From W11650 sp963550755 (GTDB taxonomy: Bacteria > Bacillota > Clostridia > Lachnospirales > Vallitaleaceae), in contig CAUVDV010000067.1 in the NCBI GenBank assembly GCA_963550755.1, forward strand, positions 1 through 12,519: DNA of 12,519 bases, written 5' to 3'. A program made the translations under genes and the position numbers. The notes under the pieces are model-generated. The model saw only the letters and a list, made by a program, of their open reading frames with translations, did no database searches and was not told the origin of the DNA. Of the stretch, positions 1 to 7,147 are shown piece after piece. The stretch's first letter is position 1; each line of letters begins with the position of its first letter.

Positions 1-135
1 CGCAATGGAAATTTAAAACTTCGGAAAATTCATAGTACTTCGACGGAAGACGGGTATGGACGACGCAGTTCAAACGGTTATGACTCAGTGCGAACTTTGG
101 ACAGATAATATGATGGAAGCGTAGGTTGATGGAGA

Positions 136-929
136 ATGAATATGGACAAGAGATTTCAATGGACAGAATTTTATATGGAGTTGGCTTCCGCCCTGCTTCC
201 TTATAAAAACAATAGAAGCGAACTGATTTCCAAGCTCAAAGCTATTTTTGCTGATGCCGGAATGAATTTTCCGTTTAAGGAAAGAGGAAAAGAAGTATAT
301 GAGGACATCTGCCCGTTTACTGTTTTCGGCTCATTCAATAAAGACATAACAAATGCTAATCGTATAGCTTTGTTGGAGCAATTTGCAAAGCAGTTCTCAA
401 TTAAGGCTGCTGTACCGGCGGAGTTTGACGGTATCCCGGTAGCAATGAACTTAAGTGCGTGGTTCTTTGCCTATAAAGAAAATCGCGGTGAACACGACAT
501 AGACAACCTTTGGGATTTGCTTGAAAAGGCAATAGCCTATTCCGATGAAGCCTCCACAGATAATAAAAATGCTTTCATTGCTGCCTATGACACAGTTACA
601 AAGCAAAAAATGATTAAATGGAATATTACGATGGGACTTTATTGGGCAAGACCATATACATTCATCAATTTAGACTCTACCAACAGAGCCTTTATTACAG
701 ATGTGGACAATATGCCTCATTATTTCACGACGATATTCTCTGATATAAATAAAGGCTTGTCCGACGGAAGAAGTTATCTGTTTATGTGTGAGCAGGCGAA
801 GAACGCTCTTAATCAGAAAGAATACGAATATCACAGCTTCCCCGAACTGTCCTATTCAAAGAATACTGGTTTGACGAGCCGACAAAGGTGAGAGATTGGT
901 CTGCTACTTTAAGGAGTGCTATTAAATGA
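136..929 (+). pseudogene. mcrB: mcrB-like gene with internal deletion (AAA+ GTPase region lost)
   Basis: McrB is the GTP-hydrolysing, DNA-recognising subunit of the McrBC modified-cytosine restriction system. The open frame from ATG 136 runs to TGA at 889-891 (251 codons) and reads like the N-terminal DNA-binding region of clostridial McrB-like proteins, ending in a YHSFPELSY segment that normally leads into the AAA+ domain. No Walker A, Walker B or NTxD motif follows. From about 846 a second frame reads LFKEYWFDEPTKVRDW and ends at TGA 927-929, which resembles the usual McrB C-terminus. The ATGA overlap of that TGA with the mcrC start (926) supports this. The simplest reading is a deletion of roughly the whole AAA+ region with its junction near 850-863, joining the parts out of frame. 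The start could also be ATG 142. The family call is from memory of homologues; the lack of an ATPase is seen directly. Confidence 0.7.
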
Positions 930-1289
930 TTCGCATACAGAACATATACTATATGCTTTCCTATGCGTTTCAGGTTCTCAATGAAGATGGCTATAAGCAG
1001 GTTGCTACTAAAGAATTTGAAAATGCAGCTGAATTGTGTGCTGCCATACTGATAAAAGGAGTTTCCTCTCAGCTAAAACGAGGATTGGGCAAAGAGTATA
1101 TTGTTCAAACGGAAGAATTATCTTCATTAAGGGGCAAAATTGATATTTCTGCTTCGGTGAAAGAGCAAACTATGCTGAGGAAACGCCTTGTCTGCAATCA
1201 TGATGAGTTTTCGGTCAATTCATATATGAATAGGATTATCCGAAGAACAATGGACACTCTCGTAAGAAGCAATATCAGCAAGGATGGGA
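926..1289 (+). pseudogene. mcrC: 5' fragment of mcrC-like gene
   Basis: McrC is the nuclease partner of McrB; its C-terminal half carries the PD-(D/E)XK active site. The frame opens at ATG 926, with AAGGAG at 910-915 as ribosome binding site, and starts MIRIQNIYYMLSYAFQVL, a typical McrC N-terminus. It continues through an LRGKIDIS motif and a CNHDEFSVNSYMNRIIRRT segment, also typical of the family. Homology seems to stop at about residue 119 (near base 1282), after which the frame runs a few codons into foreign sequence and ends at TAA 1298-1300. The nuclease domain is missing, so no McrC activity is expected. The ATGA overlap with the mcrB tail is the remains of an ordinary mcrBC operon. 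The right boundary is the junction with the dehydrogenase fragment, placed only to within about 10 bases. Confidence 0.72.
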
Positions 1290-2021
1290 GATATCAGTAA
1301 GAAAAATCTTGACAAAGTGGCTACGGAGCTTCGCTACGGCGGCTATGAAGTCCATACGCAAGTGGTGGACGCAACGGACAAGGCTTCGGTGCAGGCATTT
1401 GCGGAAAAAGCAGCCTCTCTCGGTTCGGTAAAATATTTCATCGACACTGCCGGCGCTTTTCCCAATCAGGCATCGCCGGAGCACATCGTTAAGCTGGATC
1501 TGGTGTCTACGGCCATTGCAATTGACGAGTTTGGTAAGGTCATTGCCGAAGGCGGCGCCGGGCTGATCGTTTCCAGCCAGGCCTATATGATGAACTTCCC
1601 GCAGAAGGTGGAACAGCAGCTCGCTATGACGCCGACCGAAGAACTGGCTGACCTGCCCTTTGTAAAGAAAGAGGCGGTTGCCAATCAGGGCATTGCCTAC
1701 ATTGCCGCAAAACGCTGCAATCATTTGCGAGTACGGACCGCGGCAGCGACCACATGGGGAGAACGCCGCGCCCGGATTAATACCATCAGCCCCGGTATTA
1801 TTGTAACGCCGCTGGCTTGCGATGAATTTAATGCCGCCGGCGAGAACTACCAGAAAATGATCGAAGCTTCCCCGGCACGCCGTGTAGGGACAGCCGATGA
1901 GATTGCCGCTGCCGGTGCATTTTTGCTCGGCGAGGAAGCGGGATTTATTACCGGTATTGATCTGCTGATGGATGGCGGTGTGATTGCAGCTATAAGCAGC
2001 GGTAAATATCAGATAGGTTAA
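1284..2021 (+). pseudogene. Short-chain dehydrogenase/reductase lacking its N-terminus
   Basis: Members of this family are NAD(P)-dependent oxidoreductases with a Rossmann fold. The readable protein (about 245 residues from ATG 1284) has the SDR active site: a serine pair at VSSQ and YIAAK with Tyr139 and Lys143. It also has the ISPGIIVTPL segment after the active site and a C-terminal GFITGIDLLMDGG motif. It lacks the start of the fold: beta-strand 1 and the TGxxxGxG cofactor loop should precede the DISKKN segment, but mcrC-like sequence lies there instead. With no cofactor loop it is very probably inactive, although the fusion frame could still be translated from ATG 1284 (AAGGA lies just upstream). 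It converges on the regulator gene at 2050, 28 bases away, with no clear terminator between them. The substrate cannot be told. Confidence 0.75.
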
Positions 2022-2049
2022 ATCTCTTTGATGATAAGGGGAAGAACTG

Positions 2050-3486
2050 TCACACCAAAACGCATTTTTCCATGTAATCCCAGAAGGCGTTTATCATGTT
2101 GCGGTCGGTGATTGCGAATGCCGCCTTGGGCGGATTTGACTTTGCCATGATAACGCCTGTATCCTCCTTAACATAGAGGAGCGTATTGCTTGCCAGCTCA
2201 CTCACAAAACAAACCCTTAGGTTTGTGTACCGCTTTTCCATTTGTTTCACTCGTTCGATGTGCATTAAATAATGTTCCTTAGTGTAGGCAATATCGCAGC
2301 CAGAAAACAACTCGCTGATAGACAGGCAGAACGCATCCGTTGCGGGCAGAACACAAGACGGATCCAGCAGCACCAATGTAAGACGCGACTTTTTGATGTT
2401 TTTCCGGAATATGGCGAGACTTTGCTGCCATTTTAAAAGCAAGGACTCATTTCCGCTCTGTTTCGATAGTTCTTGCGCAAGTTTTTCCGGCAAAGCAAAA
2501 AGCGGCGGCATGGCGCAGCCAAAGTATGAGTTTCCCTCTGCGGCGGCTAAACTTAGGGCGGACTTGAGAAAGTCGGCTTTATCCCGTTCGGTAAAAATGC
2601 GCATCAGCGGACGGCAAAGAACAAAGTAATTCTCATACTCCGCCACCAGCGCATCTAAAGCTGCTCTGTCGGTGATAAAAAGGTTCAGCATCCCATCGGT
2701 ATTATGCTGCACAGAGGATGAAACGATAGCTGCTGTATGTGGAGCAATGAACAGTGTGCGTTGAAACACCCCGTCTCGGAGACGCGGATAGTAGTATGGC
2801 TCTATCATACCGGTCGTGTATATCGGGATCCACTTGGTGACAGCCTCCAGCATCTCATTCATATCACGGGAAACCGTGTGAACAATCTTTACCCGGTTTC
2901 CCTTGAGAATGACTTTTGTGAAAAGCTCTGCCCAGCGTGCGGCAAAAGCGGCGTCTTCATAAAGCCAGGCCATGTTTTCATCAGAAAAAAGCAGCAATGT
3001 CTGAGGCTTTTCTTCCTGCAAAATCATCAAAAAAAACTGCTCCACCGCTTTTCGTTTTCCGGCATTGCCAAATAGATAGGAAGCGTACTTCAGCGGCGCC
3101 GCAGCAGCGGTATCTTCTGACGAAAAGGAGTATGATCTTGAAGTCAAATGTGAAAACCCGGAGATAAGCCGGCCGGCCGCCGCTGATGTATCCTGCTCCA
3201 ACTCCAGAAGCCACTGCTCCAGATAAAGTGCGGTGCTTTCCGAAGAAGCCAGAACGGCCTCCCCAATTCCGGTCAGCTTTTGCAGCGCGTTAATTTGATA
3301 ATCTTTTTTAATATGTCCCGCCAGATAACGGCATATGGCCGCTAAATATTCATGTTTTTTCGGCAGGGGCCTTGCTCCGGAACGAAGTCTCCCGATATGG
3401 GAAGGATCCACATGGACGTCCCGTCCCAACAGACTGTTGGAAACCTCTGAAATATTCATCAGCGCATCAAATTTTTCAGCAAACAT
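2050..3486 (-). CDS. HTH (Cro/C1-like) regulator with long uncharacterised C-terminal region
   Basis: Protein of 478 residues. Residues about 1-60 look like a lambda-repressor-type helix-turn-helix: a first helix from MFAEKFDALMNISEVS, then a likely recognition segment SHIGRLRSGARPLPKK at about residues 29-44. The remaining 400 residues are soluble, without membrane helices or a motif I can name, and contain several hydrophobic strand-like stretches (TLLLFSDEN, LTLVLLDPS). Proteins with this layout are common in Clostridia as predicted transcriptional regulators, and no ligand or target is known to me. The start is well supported: ATG 3486 follows a GGAGGTG ribosome binding site (complement of 3491-3498) and the promoter at 3511-3539. 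It is transcribed alone and converges with the dehydrogenase fragment. It looks intact. Confidence 0.7.
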   Translation of the reverse strand: MFAEKFDALMNISEVSNSLLGRDVHVDPSHIGRLRSGARPLPKKHEYLAAICRYLAGHIKKDYQINALQKLTGIGEAVLASSESTALYLEQWLLELEQDTSAAAGRLISGFSHLTSRSYSFSSEDTAAAAPLKYASYLFGNAGKRKAVEQFFLMILQEEKPQTLLLFSDENMAWLYEDAAFAARWAELFTKVILKGNRVKIVHTVSRDMNEMLEAVTKWIPIYTTGMIEPYYYPRLRDGVFQRTLFIAPHTAAIVSSSVQHNTDGMLNLFITDRAALDALVAEYENYFVLCRPLMRIFTERDKADFLKSALSLAAAEGNSYFGCAMPPLFALPEKLAQELSKQSGNESLLLKWQQSLAIFRKNIKKSRLTLVLLDPSCVLPATDAFCLSISELFSGCDIAYTKEHYLMHIERVKQMEKRYTNLRVCFVSELASNTLLYVKEDTGVIMAKSNPPKAAFAITDRNMINAFWDYMEKCVLV

Positions 3487-3510
3487 GCTCGCACCTCCGT
3501 GTTTTTTCTC

Positions 3511-3539
3511 ATTATACTATAAAATTCAAAGAACTTCAA
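3511..3539 (-). promoter_or_regulatory. Promoter of the HTH regulator
   Basis: On the minus strand TTGAAG (complement of 3534-3539) is followed by a 17-base spacer and a perfect TATAAT (complement of 3511-3516). This sits 25 bases upstream of the start codon of the 478-residue regulator and matches the sigma-A consensus well. Confidence 0.7.
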
Positions 3540-3543
3540 GGAG

Positions 3544-3576
3544 TTTGGCATAAATCATGCCGTTTATTTGGCATGG
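3544..3576. repeat. Inverted and direct GGCAT repeats just upstream of the regulator promoter
   Basis: GGCAT (3547-3551) and ATGCC (3557-3561) form a 5-bp inverted repeat around five bases. TTTGGCAT occurs at 3544-3551 and again at 3567-3574, 23 bases apart. The set lies directly upstream of the -35 box of the 478-residue HTH regulator. It could be an operator for that regulator, but the arms are short and chance cannot be excluded. Confidence 0.25.
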
Positions 3577-3634
3577 ACTTTTTCGTAAAGCATATTGCAA
3601 AGCTGCTGTAAATTGATATCATTATTTTGAATGA

Positions 3635-3865
3635 ACAGGCAGGCGCAAAAATGCAGATTCTCATATCGCTTCTTCGCCAATATTAGAGGAAGATCTGGCA
3701 AAGCTTCTCAAATCCATGAAGGACGAGGGTTTCTACGGTGATTTGAGTATGGCGGGTGATGGGAGAGTATTTCACATTTCTGAGGAAGGAATTAACTATA
3801 CAGGAACCGACAACCCGCCGGGAGAGGTAGTGATATATGATTATCAGCCGCTCGGAGGCGAGTAA
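3635..3865 (+). pseudogene. Orphan 3' ORF, possible winged-helix remnant
   Basis: This frame is open from after TGA 3632 to TAA 3863-3865 and encodes about 76 residues. The first ATG (3716) has no ribosome binding site and would give only 49. The stretch LAKLLKSMKDEGFYGDL, followed by GRVFHISEEGINY, has the helix, beta-wing and 'xITxxG' rhythm of small winged-helix proteins such as the YjcQ type, but I cannot name a family. Codon use looks protein-like. It is best read as the 3' end of a gene whose 5' part is lost. It ends 19 bases before the zinc-ribbon gene, so the two may once have been one transcript. Confidence 0.35.
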
Positions 3866-3884
3866 AAAAGCAGGAGGAGATAAT

Positions 3885-4637
3885 ATGTTCTGTGTAAATT
3901 GCGGCAAGCAGATCCCTAATGAGGCTTTGTTCTGTGAATTCTGCGGCACAAAGGCCGAGCAGCCGGAAGAAACAGCCGAATGGACAGCGGCGGCTGACAA
4001 ACCGGCAGAAGATGCAACGGCAGGCGGCAGCGGAGACATTAAGCTTTGTCCGGACGGGAAGTATCGCTGGTACTACGAATATCCTATGATGAAAAACCCG
4101 GTCGTGCTGTTTACGATCTGGAAAGTCATACTGATGGCAGCCCTGGCTCCGGCGCTGGTTGTTCTGTTTTCCGAGTTGTCAGACGGTTTCATCCGGGCAG
4201 CCGAGCAGTTTCTTTTAGTCTATGCAGTTGTTTGCGGAGTAGTAGCTGTCCTTTCCGGCATCGGCTATTTCATTCTGGCCGCAACCTATGGGTTTAAGTA
4301 CATCGTTCTCTTTGAAATGGATGATCAAGGTGTGACGCATGCTCAGCAGGATAAGCAGTACCAGAAAGCTCAGGCAATCAGCTGGCTGACGGTGCTTGCG
4401 GGAACGGCGAAAGACAGCCCGGGCGTTATGGGTACGGGCATCCTGGCCGGGAGCAGACAAAAGATAAGCTCTGAGTTTGAGCATGTGTCAGCGGTGATCG
4501 GACTGAAACATCGGAATACGATAAAGGTCAATCAGCTTTTGGCGAAAAACCAGGTGTATGTAAAACCGGAAGATTATAATTTTGTCTGGAACTATATTAC
4601 ATCCCGCTGCAAAAACGCAAAGAAGATGCATTCATGA
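3885..4637 (+). CDS. Zinc-ribbon membrane protein of unknown function
   Basis: Protein of 250 residues starting at ATG 3885, preceded by a strong AGGAGG (3872-3877). An upstream in-frame ATG at 3837 has no such site and would add 16 residues that spoil the family's usual MFCxNCG start. Cys3, Cys6, Cys17 and Cys20 form an N-terminal zinc ribbon (MFCVNCGKQIPNEALFCEFC). A flexible, acidic, Ala-rich linker follows to about residue 50. Two predicted membrane helices lie at about residues 73-97 and 108-134. A soluble C-terminal part of about 115 residues ends in a YVKPEDYNFVWNYI segment. Such zinc-ribbon membrane proteins are frequent in Lachnospiraceae-like genomes, and their role is not known to me. 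Its stop TGA (4635-4637) overlaps a possible start ATG at 4634. Confidence 0.75.
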   Translation: MFCVNCGKQIPNEALFCEFCGTKAEQPEETAEWTAAADKPAEDATAGGSGDIKLCPDGKYRWYYEYPMMKNPVVLFTIWKVILMAALAPALVVLFSELSDGFIRAAEQFLLVYAVVCGVVAVLSGIGYFILAATYGFKYIVLFEMDDQGVTHAQQDKQYQKAQAISWLTVLAGTAKDSPGVMGTGILAGSRQKISSEFEHVSAVIGLKHRNTIKVNQLLAKNQVYVKPEDYNFVWNYITSRCKNAKKMHS

Positions 4638-4773
4638 AAAAGACAGATATGAGCACTTCTCCGCTGAGAACTTGACAAATATATTATCCAACTTCTCAAT
4701 GAAAATTATGCGCAAAATACCGCAAAATGTCAAGGAACTTGTTGATCAGCAGCGTAATAATATGGCCTTCTAA
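4634..4773 (+). other. Possible broken ORF downstream of the zinc-ribbon gene
   Basis: ATG 4634 overlaps the zinc-ribbon stop codon (ATGA) but its frame closes after 13 codons at TGA 4673-4675. In a neighbouring frame, sequence from about 4640 to TAA 4771-4773 reads as a plausible helical peptide ending KELVDQQRNNMAF. This could be one frameshifted small gene or chance. No family is recognised and nothing else stands out before the palindromes at 4789. Confidence 0.2.
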
Positions 4774-4788
4774 AATGCTCCAGCATTA

Positions 4789-4834
4789 TTCGGCCGAAAA
4801 ATAAGATATAAAATTGACATTTCGGCCGAAATGT
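4789..4834. repeat. Paired palindromic operator candidate (TTCGGCCGAA cores)
   Basis: TTCGGCCGAA, a perfect 10-bp palindrome, occurs at 4789-4798 and 4821-4830. The second copy is part of an 18-bp perfect palindrome, ACATTTCGGCCGAAATGT, at 4817-4834. The two centres are 32 bp apart, close to three helical turns, so bound dimers would sit on the same face of the DNA. The second copy fills the spacer of the promoter at 4814-4842, a classic repressor position. Confidence 0.75.
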
Positions 4835-4842
4835 GATAAAGT
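4814..4842 (+). promoter_or_regulatory. Promoter of the HTH-AAA-nuclease gene
   Basis: Perfect TTGACA (4814-4819), a 17-base spacer and TAAAGT (4837-4842). The spacer contains most of the 18-bp palindrome. The start codon is 44 bases downstream of the -10 box, behind an AAGGGAGG ribosome binding site at 4872-4879. Confidence 0.7.
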
Positions 4843-4886
4843 GCGATTAAAGAGAGAAGAAAATTATTTCGAAGGGAGGCCAGCGC

Positions 4887-6743
4887 ATGAAAACAAGTGA
4901 CCAAATAGCAGCAGAATGGGGGCTTTCCAAAAATACCGTTAATGAAATGTGCAGCAAGGGAAAAATATCAGGCGTGATTAAGGAAGGCAGAAAATGGCTT
5001 ATTCCGGATGATGCGGTGAAGCCAGCGGATGGACGGGTGTCTTCCGGTAAATATTTAAAGAAGAAAATAAGCGGTAAATCTCTGCCAATTGGCATTTCTG
5101 ATTATGTGCGCATCCAATCTGAATATTATTATGTAGATAAGACCTTGCTGATTAAGGAATTTCTTGATCAAAAGCCATTGGTTTCTCTGTTTACCAGACC
5201 CAGACGTTTTGGAAAAACCTTAAACATGGATATGCTTAGGGTTTTTTTTGAAATATCGGAAGAAGATACAAACAAGTATTTTGAAGATAAAGCAATCTGG
5301 GGGTGCGGAGAGGAATATCGCAAACACCAAGGGCAATATCCGGTTATCTTTCTTACCTTCAAGGATGTGAAGTTTGATTCTTGGGAAGCAACGCTGGATA
5401 AGATCAGGAGCCTTCTTCAGGATGAGTTTGGACGGCATCAGGAGCTTGCTGGCAGCAGCAAGCTGGCGGAGTATGAAAAAAACTACTTTGCTAAAGTCGT
5501 CAATGAAGAGGTATCGGAAGTTGATTTGACAGCATCCTTGGAAAAATTGTCGCAGATGCTCAAGAAGCATTATGGAAAAGCTCCGGTTATCATTATTGAT
5601 GAGTATGATACGCCAATTCAGGAAGGCTATTCAAAAAATTTTTATGATCAGATAATCGCTTTTATGAGGAACTTTTTCTCGGGAGCATTTAAGGATAACA
5701 GAAATCTTACCTATGGATTCCTGACAGGAATTTTGCGTATTGCTCAGGAAAGTATCTTCAGTGGATTAAACAATTTGACGGTAAGTTCAGTCATGGATGA
5801 TGAATATGATAAGTTTTTTGGATTTACGGCTGCCGAAGTCAGAGCAATGCTTCAGTATTATGGCGCTTCAGAGAAAGAGGCGGAACTTAAGGATTGGTAT
5901 GACGGATATTTGTTTGGGCACACAGAAATTTATAATCCGTGGTCGGTCATTAACTATATTGCAAAAGGCTGCACGCCGCAGGCATATTGGGTGAATACCG
6001 GAAAGAATGAAGTGCTTGAAGATGTTCTCACTGGTGCGGAAGACGATATTACAGACCGGCTGTATGCTCTGCTGCAGGGAGAAAGGGTCATTGCCCGCAT
6101 CAATCAGAATGTTGTCTATCGCTCTCTGTCTGCAGAGCCGGCAAATATTTACAGCTTTTTATTAGTAGCCGGTTATTTGAAGACGGGTAAGAAAGAACTG
6201 CAGGCGGACGGTTCTTATTTGTGCGAAGTATCCATTCCCAACAGAGAGATAGCGGCGGTTTATAAAAGCGAGATATTGTCACACTTATTACAGACCGGCG
6301 CTATCGCCAGAACAACTGCTGATATGGCCGCGGAGAGTTTGTATGCAAATGACATTTGTAAACTGCAAAAAGCTCTTTCCGAGTATATGGAAAAGACAAT
6401 CAGCTTTTATGATGCCGGAGCGGAGGGTTTTTATCATGGCTTAACCCTGGGACTGATTACTCTTATGAATAATCATTATAGGATTAAATCAAATAGAGAA
6501 TCTGGGGATGGAAGATATGATATCTGTTTGTTTCCGCGGGAGAATACGTATCCGGGAATAATTATGGAGCTTAAATGGAAGAGCGGACTTAATGAAAATG
6601 GACTGGAAGCTTTGGCAAAGGATGCTCTTAGTCAGATTGATGAAAAGCGGTATGATATCGAAATGAAAGACGCCGGAATAAAGAATGTGATGAAGCTTGG
6701 AATTGCGTTTTCCGGGAAGAAAGCAGTGATCAGAGCAAAATGA
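4887..6743 (+). CDS. HTH + AAA-ATPase-like + PD-(D/E)XK nuclease-like protein
   Basis: Protein of 618 residues in three parts. Residues about 1-60 resemble a MerR/excisionase-type helix-turn-helix (SDQIAAEWGLSKNTVNEMC, then GRKWLIPDDAV). Residues about 65-350 match the AAA-ATPase_like family (PF09820 type): an opening IGISDYVRI...YYVDKT, an unusual P-loop RPRRFGKT at 104-111 with Lys110, and a Walker B IIIDEYD with Asp238-Glu239. The C-terminal 120 residues match the DUF1703-type PD-(D/E)XK domain, with Asp545 in GRYDI and Glu561-Leu-Lys563 in IMELKWK. ATP binding and metal-dependent nuclease activity are thus plausible, but the biological role of this very common family is unsettled. Most relatives lack the extra N-terminal HTH as far as I recall. 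Together with the palindromic promoter this suggests self-regulation. All motifs look intact. It is transcribed alone. Confidence 0.85.
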   Translation: MKTSDQIAAEWGLSKNTVNEMCSKGKISGVIKEGRKWLIPDDAVKPADGRVSSGKYLKKKISGKSLPIGISDYVRIQSEYYYVDKTLLIKEFLDQKPLVSLFTRPRRFGKTLNMDMLRVFFEISEEDTNKYFEDKAIWGCGEEYRKHQGQYPVIFLTFKDVKFDSWEATLDKIRSLLQDEFGRHQELAGSSKLAEYEKNYFAKVVNEEVSEVDLTASLEKLSQMLKKHYGKAPVIIIDEYDTPIQEGYSKNFYDQIIAFMRNFFSGAFKDNRNLTYGFLTGILRIAQESIFSGLNNLTVSSVMDDEYDKFFGFTAAEVRAMLQYYGASEKEAELKDWYDGYLFGHTEIYNPWSVINYIAKGCTPQAYWVNTGKNEVLEDVLTGAEDDITDRLYALLQGERVIARINQNVVYRSLSAEPANIYSFLLVAGYLKTGKKELQADGSYLCEVSIPNREIAAVYKSEILSHLLQTGAIARTTADMAAESLYANDICKLQKALSEYMEKTISFYDAGAEGFYHGLTLGLITLMNNHYRIKSNRESGDGRYDICLFPRENTYPGIIMELKWKSGLNENGLEALAKDALSQIDEKRYDIEMKDAGIKNVMKLGIAFSGKKAVIRAK

Positions 6744-6933
6744 GTTCCGCGGATAATTGTGAGCTCGATCGAAGAATTACGCTTTATTTTTACTTCTCCC
6801 ACCTTTGTTGCTGAAAAAGCCAAGAAAGCTATCTACCGTCATTTTGGTAGGATGGTCAACTAGTAAAATTCGCTTTTTCCATATATTTATGATAAAATCA
6901 GCTTATTAGAAAAGCAGAGAGGAGGCGGTCAAA
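6744..6933 (+). other. Intergenic stretch with a possible 3' gene remnant (6744-6863)
   Basis: Immediately after the preceding stop, the frame of bases 6744-6863 is open for 39 codons and reads like a protein C-terminus (EELRFIFTSPTFVAEKAKKA, ending FGRMVN and TAG). I cannot assign it, and 39 open codons can occur by chance. No clear terminator for the AAA-ATPase gene is visible. GAGAGGAGGCGG at 6918-6929 is the ribosome binding site of the transposase stub that follows. Confidence 0.25.
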
Positions 6934-6978
6934 ATGGGCGGAAATTATGAAAAGGGATTGCATAACCAATTCGTGTAA
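6934..6978 (+). mobile_element. IS66-type transposase (TnpC) 5' stub
   Basis: ATG 6934 follows a strong AGGAGG site and encodes MGGNYEKGLHNQFV before TAA 6976-6978. MGxNYEKGLYxQ is how I remember the N-terminus of clostridial IS66 family transposases, which normally continue into a coiled coil and a long DDE domain. Only 14 codons remain. I see no terminal inverted repeats and no tnpB, so this is a scar of an element rather than an element. Confidence 0.4.
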
Positions 6979-7037
6979 GTTGTGGCACGCCTTGCTGCTG
7001 TTGCTTAGAAATAAAGACAAACAAGGTAGGGAAATAG

Positions 7038-7071
7038 ATAAGACACATTTGAATTAAAAAATGTGTTTTAT
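7038..7071 (+). promoter_or_regulatory. Leader hairpin upstream of the PTS gene
   Basis: Bases 7038-7050 and 7059-7071 can pair over 13 positions (12 Watson-Crick, one G-U) around an 8-base loop (GAATTAAA). The stem is AT-rich and followed by TCC rather than a T-run, so a classical terminator is doubtful. I found no sequence like the GGATTGTTAC...GGCAAAACC antiterminator target of the BglG/LicT/GlcT regulators nearby. A role in leader control is possible but unproven. Confidence 0.4.
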
Positions 7072-7083
7072 CCTGAAGTATTT

Positions 7084-7132
7084 TTGTATCAAGATACAAG
7101 AGAGCTTTATTCGTAATAAGTATCAGGATACT
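7084..7132. promoter_or_regulatory. Two GTATC-NN-GATAC palindromes, operator candidates for the PTS gene
   Basis: TTGTATC-AA-GATACAA lies at 7084-7099 and AGTATC-AG-GATACT at 7119-7132. Both share the perfect core GTATC-NN-GATAC, with centres 34 bp apart. The second ends four bases before the ribosome binding site. The 2-base centre makes RNA hairpins unlikely, so these look like DNA operators for a dimeric regulator; GntR- or RpiR-type sugar regulators use sites of this general shape. A weak promoter TTGTAT (7084-7089), 16 bases, TTTATT (7106-7111) would place the first palindrome on the -35 box and the second around the transcription start. That promoter is only a guess. Confidence 0.55.
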
Positions 7133-7147
7133 AAGAAAGGAGAATCT

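Noticed and set aside
1..125. Open frames at the left edge, one ending at 125 with a 23-codon MDDAVQT-type tail, another ending near 108
   Set aside because: Neither resembles a family I know and the stretch is too short to separate a real gene end from chance.
1275..1724. 149-codon minus-strand frame
   Set aside because: It is fully antisense to the dehydrogenase, whose active-site motifs are clear; its composition is that of a shadow frame.
2393..3214. Several plus-strand and one minus-strand frames of 70-110 codons
   Set aside because: All lie inside the 478-residue regulator gene in other frames, with no ribosome binding sites or recognisable motifs.
4774..4787. AATGCT-CC-AGCATT short palindrome as a terminator for the zinc-ribbon gene
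   Set aside because: The 2-base centre cannot form a good RNA loop and there is no T-run after it.
6833..6850. CTACC...GGTAG stem as terminator of the AAA-ATPase gene
   Set aside because: Only five pairs around an 8-base loop and no T-run.
7084..7147. BglG/LicT/GlcT-type antiterminator (RAT) in the PTS leader
   Set aside because: No GGATTGTTAC-like or GGCAAAACC-like segments are present; the repeats here are compact palindromes instead.
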